In this document: positions 1 through 5,548 of the stretch, one piece after another | Layout of the letters: every line of letters begins with the position of its first letter | Numbering within the stretch: the stretch's first letter is position 1 | NCBI GenBank assembly: GCA_029258695.1 | Contig: JARIBR010000219.1 | Span: 1-9,338, forward strand | From: Quadrisphaera sp. | GTDB lineage: Bacteria; Actinomycetota; Actinomycetes; Actinomycetales; Quadrisphaeraceae | Direction: 5' to 3' | Length of the DNA: 9,338 nucleotides | Made by a program: the position numbers and the translations under genes | Notes under the pieces: generated by a model | Database searches by the model: none | What the model was told of the DNA's origin: nothing | Seen by the model: the letters and a program-made list of their open reading frames with translations, nothing else

Positions 1-1323
1 GAGATCTACGGGGGCACCCGCTCCGCCTGGGACTACGGGCCGCTGGGCGTGGAGCTGAAGGAGAACATCAAGCGTCAGTGGTGGCGCTCGGTCGTGACCT
101 CCCGCGACGACGTGGTGGGGCTGGACTCCTCGGTGATCCTCCCCCGCCAGGTGTGGGTCTCCTCCGGGCACGTCGGGGTGTTCACCGACCCGCTGACCGA
201 GTGCCAGCACTGTCACCGGCGCTTCCGGGCCGACCACCTGGAGGAGGACTTCACCGCGCGCAAGGGCCGCGCCCCGGAGGACGGCCTCGCCGACATCACC
301 TGCCCCAACTGCGGCACCCGGGGCCGGTGGACCGAGCCCAAGGACTTCAACATGATGCTGAAGACCTACCTCGGCCCCGTCGAGGACGAGTCCGGGCTGC
401 ACTACCTCCGTCCGGAGACCGCGCAGGGCATCTTCGTGAACTTCGCCAACGTCATGGGCTCGGCACGCAAGAAGCCGCCGTTCGGCATCGGGCAGATCGG
501 CAAGTCCTTCCGCAACGAGATCACCCCGGGCAACTTCATCTTCCGGACCCGGGAGTTCGAGCAGATGGAGATGGAGTACTTCGTCGAGCCCGGCACCGAC
601 GCCGACTGGCACCAGTACTGGATCGACGAGCGCACCCGCTGGTACACCGACCTCGGCATCGACCCGGAGAACCTGCGCCACTACGAGCACCCGGCCGAGA
701 AGCTCTCGCACTACTCCACGCGCACCGTCGACATCGAGTACCGCTTCGGGTTCACCGGCAGCGAGTGGGGCGAGCTGGAGGGCGTGGCGAACCGCACGGA
801 CTTCGACCTGTCCACCCACAGCGAGCACTCCGGGGCCGACCTGTCCTACTTCGACCAGTCCAAGGGGGAGAAGGGCGAGCGGTGGACGCCGTACGTCATC
901 GAGCCAGCGGCCGGGCTCACCCGCTCGCTCATGGCCTTCCTCGTCGACGCCTACGCCGAGGACACCGCGCCCAACACCAAGGGCGGCACGGACACCCGCG
1001 TGGTGCTGCGCCTGGACCATCGGCTCGCCCCGGTCAAGGCGGCGGTGCTGCCGCTCTCGCGCTCGGGCGACCTCGGGCCCGTCGCGCGGGACCTCGCCGC
1101 GCAGCTGCGCCAGGCGTGGAACGTCGACCTGGACGACGCGGGGGCCATCGGGCGGCGCTACCGCCGTCAGGACGAGATCGGCACGCCGTTCTGCCTCACC
1201 GTGGACTTCGACACGCTCGAGGACCAGGCCGTCACCGTCCGCGAGCGCGACTCGATGCAGCAGACCCGCGTGGCGCTCGACCAGGTGCAGGGCTACCTGG
1301 CGCAGCGGCTGGTGGGCGCCTGA
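1..1323 (+). CDS. glyS: Glycyl-tRNA synthetase, dimeric class II type (5' truncated by window edge)
   Basis: Charges tRNA-Gly with glycine in the cytoplasm. The frame is open from base 1, so the start lies outside the window. 440 residues are present, and I estimate about 20-25 N-terminal residues are missing, because the visible [16 protein letters not shown] block normally sits close to the start of bacterial alpha2 GlyRS. Numbering from the first codon: two CxxC pairs (C68/C71 and C101/C104) form a probable zinc ribbon insert; RPETAQGIF is at 137-145; class II motif 2 with SFRNEITPG is at 169-177; motif 3 with EPAAGLTRS carries R308. From about 335 to the end is the anticodon-binding domain ([12 protein letters not shown]). 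No frameshift is seen. It is followed by a strong hairpin. The family call is based on recognised motifs and is very secure; the symbol glyS follows actinobacterial usage (glyQS elsewhere). Confidence 0.97.
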   Translation, partial: EIYGGTRSAWDYGPLGVELKENIKRQWWRSVVTSRDDVVGLDSSVILPRQVWVSSGHVGVFTDPLTECQHCHRRFRADHLEEDFTARKGRAPEDGLADITCPNCGTRGRWTEPKDFNMMLKTYLGPVEDESGLHYLRPETAQGIFVNFANVMGSARKKPPFGIGQIGKSFRNEITPGNFIFRTREFEQMEMEYFVEPGTDADWHQYWIDERTRWYTDLGIDPENLRHYEHPAEKLSHYSTRTVDIEYRFGFTGSEWGELEGVANRTDFDLSTHSEHSGADLSYFDQSKGEKGERWTPYVIEPAAGLTRSLMAFLVDAYAEDTAPNTKGGTDTRVVLRLDHRLAPVKAAVLPLSRSGDLGPVARDLAAQLRQAWNVDLDDAGAIGRRYRRQDEIGTPFCLTVDFDTLEDQAVTVRERDSMQQTRVALDQVQGYLAQRLVGA

Positions 1324-1364
1324 CGGAGCCTGAGAGGCGCATCGACCGGCGCCGGACGAGCCGA

Positions 1365-1419
1365 TCGGGGACGCTGCCCCGCACCCTGGCCCCTCCAGGG
1401 TGCGGCGGCGCGTCCCCGA
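1365..1419 (+). terminator. Long hairpin downstream of glyS, probable terminator without a U tract
   Basis: An outer pair of perfect 10-bp arms (TCGGGGACGC 1365-1374 and GCGTCCCCGA 1410-1419) encloses a perfect 11-bp inner stem (CCGCACCCTGG 1379-1389 and CCAGGGTGCGG 1395-1405) around a 5-nt loop. The four bases between the stems on each side can add three GCC/GGC pairs with one bulge per side. It starts 41 bp after the glyS stop. There is no following T run, which is common for GC-rich actinobacterial terminators. Because the arms are symmetrical it could act on either strand. Confidence 0.7.
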
Positions 1420-1559
1420 CCGGTGGGTGGGGCGCAGGGGCGCCGCGGAGCACGGAGCGGGAGCCTGCGGAGGATCCACGACCGGCACGTGGAGCGTCGC
1501 CGCCGCGCGGGCACGCTGCGATCACGGTTCGGCAACGACACGCCGGACACGTCTCACGC

Positions 1560-1586
1560 GTCACGTGCGTCACTCCTGTCACTGCC
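1560..1586 (+). repeat. Three 9-bp-phased GTCAC direct repeats abutting a -10 element
   Basis: GTCAC occurs at 1560-1564, 1569-1573 and 1578-1582, exactly 9 bp apart; a degenerate fourth copy (GTCTCAC) starts at 1551. The array ends immediately before the TAGCGT hexamer at 1587. The position is where a -35 element or activator site would be, so this may be an operator for the gene at 1599. This is inference; no known regulator motif is recognised. Confidence 0.5.
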
Positions 1587-1592
1587 TAGCGT
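1587..1592 (+). promoter_or_regulatory. -10 element TAGCGT of a probable leaderless promoter
   Basis: TAGCGT fits the actinobacterial TANNNT -10 pattern. Exactly six bases (1593-1598) separate it from the ATG at 1599, which puts the expected transcription start on the A of the start codon. No Shine-Dalgarno sequence lies upstream of that ATG, consistent with a leaderless mRNA. No good -35 is visible. Confidence 0.6.
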
Positions 1593-1598
1593 CTGGCC

Positions 1599-1976
1599 AT
1601 GAGCACACAGCGGTGCGACCCAGCGGTCGACCTCCCCCGTCCCCCCGTCCCCGGCGACCTCTACCTCGACCCCGACGTGCCCGCCGCGCAGCGCGTGCGC
1701 GTCGGCCAGGGCAGGTGGCGAGCGGAGGCCACCCACGTCTGGACCGGGACGGGCTGGACCCGCGTCGTCGCCGGTGAGGTGCGGCTGGTGCCCTCCGCCG
1801 GCCCGGCCCACTCCGGCGCCGTCCGCTCCGCCCCCGTCCTGGTGACCGAGCCGCGGCCTGCAGCGCCGGACCAGGCGTCGGTCCACGAGCTGCGCCCGCT
1901 AACCCCCTCGTCCCGGGCGTCGAGACCCCGTCGGCGCAGCCGCTACGCGGCGCTCGAGCACCGCTGGGCCTCCTGA
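1599..1976 (+). CDS. Small hypothetical protein of unknown function
   Basis: Not recognised. 125 residues. Codons are rich in third-position G/C from start to stop, and the ATG sits 7 bp after a clean -10 hexamer, so I believe it is a real gene expressed from a leaderless transcript. The N-terminal half is the ordered-looking part: GDLYLDPDVPAAQRVRVG (residues 19-36) followed by a tryptophan-rich patch GRWRAEATHVWTGTGWTRV (38-56), which suggests a small beta-rich module. The C-terminal 45 residues are Pro/Ala/Arg-rich with a basic cluster (RPRRRSRY) and look disordered. There is no signal peptide, membrane segment or catalytic motif. It converges on the response-regulator gene with only 7 bp between stop codons. 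An overlapping minus-strand frame exists but lacks comparable support. Confidence 0.62.
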   Translation: MSTQRCDPAVDLPRPPVPGDLYLDPDVPAAQRVRVGQGRWRAEATHVWTGTGWTRVVAGEVRLVPSAGPAHSGAVRSAPVLVTEPRPAAPDQASVHELRPLTPSSRASRPRRRSRYAALEHRWAS

Positions 1977-1983
1977 GGGTCGG

Positions 1984-2367
1984 TCACCAGCCCTCGGCGG
2001 CCCTGGGGGCGAGCAGCCGGTCCACGGCCATGAACAGGGCGTTGGCGACGAACGGCTTGGTGAGGTACTCCGCGCCCGCGGCCCGCCCGCGCTCGATGTC
2101 GGCGGGCTCCACGCGGGCGGAGAGGAAGATCGCCGGCAGGTCGGCGCCGCCCTCGCGCTGGCGGAGCAGCCCGAGCAGCTCGACGCCGTCCGTGACCGGC
2201 AGGCCGACGTCGAGGACGACGAGCTCGGGGACGCCCAGCTCGTCGACCACGGCCATGGCCTCGGCCGCGGACCCCACGTCTCGCACCCGGTGCCCCCGGC
2301 TGCCCAGGCGCGCCGCGACGAGCGCTCGGATGTCAGGGTCGTCCTCCACCACCATCACTCGGGCCAC
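1984..2367 (-). CDS. Single-domain response regulator (CheY-like receiver)
   Basis: A stand-alone phosphoacceptor receiver of 127 residues with no output domain. All key residues are present: acidic pocket E8-D9-D10 (MVVEDDPD), phosphorylatable D53 (VVLDVGLP), switch S83 (FLSA), aromatic Y101 and invariant K104 followed by P105 (YLTKPF). I chose the GTG at 2367 because it begins directly before the first beta strand and has AGGA seven bases upstream. An in-frame GTG at 2433 would add 22 low-complexity residues without a visible ribosome site. It follows modC on the same strand after an 81-bp gap in which I see no terminator or TANNNT promoter, so co-transcription with modABC is likely. No histidine kinase is nearby, so the partner is unknown. 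Such proteins usually signal by protein-protein contact. Confidence 0.87.
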   Translation of the reverse strand: MARVMVVEDDPDIRALVAARLGSRGHRVRDVGSAAEAMAVVDELGVPELVVLDVGLPVTDGVELLGLLRQREGGADLPAIFLSARVEPADIERGRAAGAEYLTKPFVANALFMAVDRLLAPRAAEGW

Positions 2368-2374
2368 GCCGGCA

Positions 2375-2378
2375 TCCT
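2375..2378 (-). promoter_or_regulatory. Shine-Dalgarno AGGA deciding the response-regulator start
   Basis: On the minus strand AGGA (TCCT on the plus strand) lies seven bases upstream of the GTG at 2367. The longer reading from the GTG at 2433 has no comparable site, so this favours the 127-residue form. Confidence 0.5.
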
Positions 2379-2448
2379 GCCGTGACGCAGCCGGGGGAGG
2401 GGCCGAACGGGCGAGGTCCTCCGCCCGCCGCACCGTCGTGCCGGGGGC

Positions 2449-3747
2449 TCACACCGGGTAGGCGCGCACCTCGGTGGCCTTGAGCGAGGCCCACAGCGGC
2501 GATCCCGGCACGAGCCCCAGCTCGGCGACGGCCGCCGCCGTGACGTCGGCGAGCACGCGGGGGGCGCCGTCCAGGCTCACCCGCACCACGTCACCGCGAC
2601 GCTCCAGCCCGGAGACCACCGCGGACCAGACGTTGCGCGCCGAGCCCGCGGGGCGCTCGGCGTGCAGGGACACCGCGGAGGGGGCGAAGGAGACCATCAC
2701 GGCGCCGGCGAGGGCGTCGCCGTGGTGCCCAGCGGCATCCCCGCCGGCGCGCCCGGCCTCCTCGCCGGCGCGCCCACCGGCCGCCAGGAGCACCCCGCCG
2801 CCGTCGAGGTGCACCGACCACGCCCTCCCAGCGCCGTCCGCCCCACCGCCGCCGGCGACGGCTCCCCGTGGGGGCGAGGACGCCCGGCCGCGCAGGAGGT
2901 TCAGGCCCATCAGCCCGGCGACGTAGTCGGTGCGCGGGGCCGCGGCCACCTCGGCGGGCGGCCCCGACTGCACGACCGCCCCGTGCTCGAGGACGACGAG
3001 GTGGTCGGCCAGCACGAGGGCGTCGAGGGGGTCGTGGGTGACCAGGACCGTCGCGGGAGCTGGCGGGGGAGGGCGGCCGTCAGCGTCGGACGCCGACGAC
3101 GCCGACGACGCCGCCGACGACGCCGACGACGAGCCCGTCGCGAGCGCGCCGAGCACCGAGCGCGCCGCGCCGCGCGTCCCCGCGTCGAGAGCGGCCAGCG
3201 GCTCGTCGAGCAGCAGCAGGGCGGGGCGCGCCGCCAGCGCCCGCGCGATCGCCACCCGCTGCGCCTGCCCCCCCGAGAGCTGCGAGGGCTTGGCGCGGGC
3301 CAGGTCCCCGATGCCGAGCTCGTCGAGGAGGCCGGCGGCGCGCCCTCGGGCGGACGCCCGGGGCAGACCGGCGGCCCGCGGGGCGAACGCGACGTTGTCC
3401 AGGGCGCTCAGGTGGGGGAAGAGCAGGTCATCGGCGAAGACCACGCCGACACCCCGCTGGTGAGGGGGGACGAAGACCCCGGAGGCAGGGTCGTCCAGCG
3501 TCCGGCCGTCGAGGACGACGTGCCCGCCGCTCAGCGGCTGCAGACCGGCCAGCGCCCGCAGCGCCGTGCTCTTGCCCGCCCCGTTAGGCCCCAGCACCGC
3601 GGTGACGCGCCCTCGGCCCACCGTCAGGACCGCGGCCAGCGAGAGGCCGGCTCGCGCGTCGCGGCCCCCTGAGCGCCCGGGGAGCTCCACCACGAGCTCG
3701 GCGTCGAGACCCGCGCCGCCCGGCGGTGGGGACGTCGGTGGGCGCAC
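2449..3747 (-). CDS. modC: Molybdate ABC transporter ATP-binding protein with TOBE/Mop-like tail
   Basis: ATPase that powers molybdate uptake through ModB. 432 residues from the GTG at 3747, longer than the roughly 350 usual for ModC. Walker A GPNGAGKS is at 53-60, signature LSGGQ at 157-161, Walker B LLLLDEP at 177-183 with catalytic E182, and H-loop H238 (VTHD). The Q-loop reads VVFADDLLFPHL, so the usual glutamine is Ala105. A Ser/Ala then Pro-rich insertion occupies about 205-232, between the D-loop helix and the H-loop strand. Residues about 286-345 are a Gly/Ala-rich linker, and the TOBE/Mop-like domain runs from about 350 to the end. The GTG at 3747 has a strong GGGGAGGAG upstream. A GTG at 3780 would add 11 residues and give the same 4-bp GTGA overlap seen between modA and modB. 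The open frame extends further upstream only as a shadow of modB. ModC rather than another importer ATPase rests mainly on the neighbouring modA and modB. Confidence 0.92.
   Translation of the reverse strand: MRPPTSPPPGGAGLDAELVVELPGRSGGRDARAGLSLAAVLTVGRGRVTAVLGPNGAGKSTALRALAGLQPLSGGHVVLDGRTLDDPASGVFVPPHQRGVGVVFADDLLFPHLSALDNVAFAPRAAGLPRASARGRAAGLLDELGIGDLARAKPSQLSGGQAQRVAIARALAARPALLLLDEPLAALDAGTRGAARSVLGALATGSSSASSAASSASSASDADGRPPPPAPATVLVTHDPLDALVLADHLVVLEHGAVVQSGPPAEVAAAPRTDYVAGLMGLNLLRGRASSPPRGAVAGGGGADGAGRAWSVHLDGGGVLLAAGGRAGEEAGRAGGDAAGHHGDALAGAVMVSFAPSAVSLHAERPAGSARNVWSAVVSGLERRGDVVRVSLDGAPRVLADVTAAAVAELGLVPGSPLWASLKATEVRAYPV
3089..3133. repeat. GCCGACGAC 9-bp repeat tract inside modC
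   Basis: On the plus strand GCCGACGAC occurs twice at 3092-3109 and twice at 3113-3130, separated by one extra GCC. Read on the modC strand it encodes Ser-Ser-Ala units. All units are whole codons, so gain or loss of copies would keep the frame. It encodes the core of the ModC insertion near residues 207-220. Confidence 0.8.
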
Positions 3748-3750
3748 GAC

Positions 3751-3759
3751 CTCCTCCCC
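3751..3759 (-). promoter_or_regulatory. Ribosome binding site GGGGAGGAG supporting the modC start at 3747
   Basis: On the minus strand this purine run lies three bases before the GTG at 3747; counted from its GGGGAG part the spacing is six. It is the best ribosome site in the mod operon and argues against the alternative start at 3780, which has only a G-rich run within modB. Confidence 0.5.
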
Positions 3760-3776
3760 GCGCCGTGGGGCACCTC

Positions 3777-4583
3777 TCACGGCCGGCCCCCGGTGATCCA
3801 GCGCTCCCGCAGGCCGGCGAGGACCACCACGGAGATCACGAGCAGCACGAGGGACAGGGCGATCGCCGCGTCCGGGTCGGTCTCCAGCGCGAGGTAGACG
3901 GCGATGGGCATCGTCGTCGTGGTCCCGGGGAAGGCCCCGGCGAAGGTGATGGTGGCCCCGAACTCCCCGAGGGCCCGTGCGAAGCACAGCACCGTGCCGG
4001 CGGCGATGCCCGGGGCGACCAGGGGCAGCGTCACGCGCCACGCGATGGTCGACGGCCCGGCGCCGAGGGTCGCCGCGGCCTCCTCCACGCGGCGGTCGGA
4101 ACCCCGCAGCGCTCCCTCCACGGCGATGACGAGGAAGGGCAGGGCGACGAACGCCTCGGCGATCACCACGGCGAGGGTGGTGAACGGGATGGTCAGGCCC
4201 AGCCACGCGTCCAGCTCGCGCCCGAGCAGGCCCCGGCGGCCGAGCAGGAGCAGCAGCGCCACACCGCCGACGACGGGGGGCAGGACGAGGGGCACGGTGA
4301 TGAGGGCCCGCAGCAGCCGCCGGCCCGGGAAGGAGGCGCGCGCGAGCACCCACGCCAGGGGGACTCCGAGGACCACGCACAGCGCCGTGGCGCTCGTCGC
4401 CGTGACCAGGGACAGGCGCAGCGCCGGCCAGACGGTGGGGCCGGTGAGGAGCTCGGGCAGCCGCGCCCACGGCGCGGAGAGGACCAGCGCGGCGACGGGC
4501 AGGACGACGAACGCCGCCGCCAGGACGGCCAGCGGCACGAGGGGCAAGGGGACCTGCGCTCGTGAGCGTCGGGCGCGGGTCAC
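3777..4583 (-). CDS. modB: Molybdate ABC transporter permease
   Basis: Integral membrane channel subunit that passes molybdate from ModA across the cytoplasmic membrane, driven by ModC. 268 residues, normal for the family. About six hydrophobic segments are visible (roughly 12-37, 57-80, 92-115, 132-155, 188-208 and 238-257). The ATPase-contacting EAA loop reads EEAAATLGAGPSTIAWRVTLPL at about 167-188. ModB-like stretches are LPPVVGGVALLLLLG (101-115) and ARALGEFGATITFAGAFPG (202-220). The GTG start at 4583 shares four bases (GTGA) with the modA stop, so translation is probably coupled. The basic N terminus (RARRSR) fits a cytoplasmic orientation. A related sulfate or tungstate permease is possible, but the ModA partner and the motifs favour molybdate. 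Confidence 0.95.
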   Translation of the reverse strand: MTRARRSRAQVPLPLVPLAVLAAAFVVLPVAALVLSAPWARLPELLTGPTVWPALRLSLVTATSATALCVVLGVPLAWVLARASFPGRRLLRALITVPLVLPPVVGGVALLLLLGRRGLLGRELDAWLGLTIPFTTLAVVIAEAFVALPFLVIAVEGALRGSDRRVEEAAATLGAGPSTIAWRVTLPLVAPGIAAGTVLCFARALGEFGATITFAGAFPGTTTTMPIAVYLALETDPDAAIALSLVLLVISVVVLAGLRERWITGGRP

Positions 4584-5395
4584 GGCAGGGTGAAGCCGGC
4601 CTCGCGCAGGAGCTCACGCCCCGCGGGGCCGGCGAGGTGGTCCACCACGGAGCGGGCCGCGGCCGGTTCGTCGGTGCCCGCGACGACGGCGGCGGGGTCG
4701 TCGGTGACCACCTCGCCGGCCTGCGGCACCTCGACGCCGATCACGTCCTCCTGCGCCCCGATGACGTCGGTGCGGTAGACCAGCGCGGCGTCCACCTCGC
4801 CCAGGCGGACCTGGGTCAGCGTGGCGGTGGCGTCGCGGCCGAGGGTGACCGGGGTGGCCGACACCCCGCCACGCTCCAGCAGCTGCGCCGCGGCCGCCCC
4901 GCACGGCACCTGCGGGGCGCACAGCGCCAGCTTCACCTCGGGGTCGGCCAGGTCCTCCAGGCGGCGCACGCCCGCCGGGTTGCCGGGCGGGACGGCGATC
5001 TCCAGGGAGTTCCTCGCCACGACCACCGGCTCGCCGGCGACGTCCCCGGCGTCGACCACCGTCTGCATCGTCGCCTCCGACGCGGTGACGAGGACGTCGG
5101 CCGGCGCTCCGGCCACCACCTGCTGGGCGAGCGTGGAGCTGGCCCCGAAGGACGTCGTCACGCGCAGGCCGGGCTGCTCCGCCTGCAGCTGCGCGACCAC
5201 GAGCGGCAGGACGCCGCTGAGCGACGCCGCGGCGAGGACGGTGACCTCTGCGCCGCCGTCCGCGGTGGTGCTGGTGGCCGCCGCCGGTGCGCCGGCGGGA
5301 CCGGTCGCGCTGGCGGGGGCCGCCAGCACCGCCAGCGCCGCCAGGACCAGGGTGGGCACCGCGGTGCGCGAGGCGGCGCGCGGGTCACCAGGCAT
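4580..5395 (-). CDS. modA: Molybdate-binding protein of ABC transporter, secreted
   Basis: Extracytoplasmic receptor that delivers molybdate to ModB. 271 residues. An N-terminal signal peptide with hydrophobic core at about 12-27 ends in ASA (28-30), a good signal peptidase I site. There is no lipobox cysteine, which is unusual for a Gram-positive binding protein. Family landmarks: AAASLSGVL (55-63, ligand Ser58), FGASSTLAQQV (83-93, ligand Ser86 or Ser87), GAPADVLVTAS (96-106), a cysteine pair C159/C165 (CAPQVPCG) that may form a disulfide, and GEVDAALVYRTD (199-210, Tyr207 at the ligand site). The ATG at 5395 is chosen because it begins the signal peptide and lies six bases after a TACCTT hexamer. 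The open frame continues upstream to 5587 without signal-peptide sense. First gene of the mod operon. Selectivity between molybdate and tungstate cannot be read from sequence. Confidence 0.94.
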   Translation of the reverse strand: MPGDPRAASRTAVPTLVLAALAVLAAPASATGPAGAPAAATSTTADGGAEVTVLAAASLSGVLPLVVAQLQAEQPGLRVTTSFGASSTLAQQVVAGAPADVLVTASEATMQTVVDAGDVAGEPVVVARNSLEIAVPPGNPAGVRRLEDLADPEVKLALCAPQVPCGAAAAQLLERGGVSATPVTLGRDATATLTQVRLGEVDAALVYRTDVIGAQEDVIGVEVPQAGEVVTDDPAAVVAGTDEPAAARSVVDHLAGPAGRELLREAGFTLP

Positions 5396-5401
5396 GGGCG
5401 G

Positions 5402-5407
5402 AAGGTA
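5402..5407 (-). promoter_or_regulatory. -10 element TACCTT of the modA promoter, probably leaderless
   Basis: Read on the minus strand, TACCTT is followed by exactly six bases and then the modA ATG at 5395. The spacing is the same as at the genes starting at 1599 and 9101. No Shine-Dalgarno lies between them. The predicted transcript of the mod operon therefore begins at the ATG itself. Confidence 0.55.
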
Positions 5408-5408
5408 C

Positions 5409-5420
5409 CCGGGAGCCCGG
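5409..5420. promoter_or_regulatory. Interrupted palindrome CCGGG-AG-CCCGG next to the modA -10
   Basis: Two perfect 5-bp arms (5409-5413 and 5416-5420) around two bases, one base away from the modA -10 hexamer. It lies in the -35/spacer zone and could be a repressor site for the mod operon. In DNA this rich in G and C such a short palindrome may be chance. Confidence 0.25.
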
Positions 5421-5480
5421 CGGGGGTGGCGGCGTGCAGCGTCTCGTCGACCGAACGATCCCGTCGTCACCCCGACGTGT

Positions 5481-5493
5481 CTACTGTGTGTAG
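5481..5493. promoter_or_regulatory. Dyad CTAC-TGTGT-GTAG in the modA/PilZ divergent region, with possible plus-strand -10
   Basis: CTAC (5481-5484) and GTAG (5490-5493) are inverted around TGTGT in the most AT-rich stretch between the divergent genes. It contains TACTGT (5482-5487), which fits TANNNT and would start a plus-strand transcript near 5494, giving a leader of about 55 bases before the PilZ ATG. The dyad core partly resembles the BldD operator pattern. Both readings are tentative. Confidence 0.35.
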
Positions 5494-5530
5494 TTGACCA
5501 ATGACTGCCTGCTTCTGCTGGCGGGACGAT

Positions 5531-5545
5531 CGAGCGCTCGGAGAG
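5531..5545 (+). promoter_or_regulatory. Perfect palindrome CGAGCGCTCG overlapping the PilZ-gene Shine-Dalgarno
   Basis: CGAGCGCTCG (5531-5540) is a perfect 10-bp palindrome whose last G is the first base of GGAGAG (5540-5545). GGAG is five bases before the ATG at 5549 and supports that start over the upstream ATG at 5501. The overlap means that a protein bound here, or pairing in the leader RNA, could limit ribosome access; that role is inference. Confidence 0.45.
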
Positions 5546-5548
5546 ACC

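Noticed and set aside
1346..1355. Palindrome CCGGCGCCGG after glyS
   Set aside because: A 10-bp G/C-only palindrome is common by chance at this composition, and nothing nearby gives it a role.
78..1589. Second plus-strand frame overlapping glyS
   Set aside because: Out-of-frame shadow of glyS with Arg/Pro/Gly-rich translation and no domains.
1420..1598. Possible tRNA or small RNA in the gap after the glyS hairpin
   Set aside because: A GGTTCG near 1525 recalls a T arm, but no acceptor stem, anticodon arm or CCA end can be built around it. Nothing else RNA-like is visible apart from short chance stems.
1554..1886. Minus-strand frame opposite the small gene at 1599
   Set aside because: It has no promoter or ribosome site and reads as Gly/Asp/Val-rich antisense; the plus-strand gene has the better start context.
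2662..4593. Several plus-strand open frames across the mod genes
   Set aside because: They oppose modC and modB, which show clear ABC transporter motifs; the plus-strand translations are Arg/Gly/Pro-rich low complexity.
3748..4617. Extension of the modC frame upstream through modB as one long fusion
   Set aside because: The upstream part overlaps modB in another frame and translates to Arg/Pro/Gly-rich nonsense. The real ModC begins near the GTG at 3747 or 3780.
5501..5548. Upstream ATG at 5501 as start of the PilZ protein
   Set aside because: It adds a Cys/Trp-rich 16-residue lead with no ribosome site and only a poor hexamer (TGTAGT) at the leaderless distance. The ATG at 5549 has GGAG at correct spacing. 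Not fully excluded.
5396..5548. ModE operator or Moco riboswitch controlling modA
   Set aside because: No ModE-type TATA-rich half sites and no room for a riboswitch, since the predicted modA transcript starts at its ATG.
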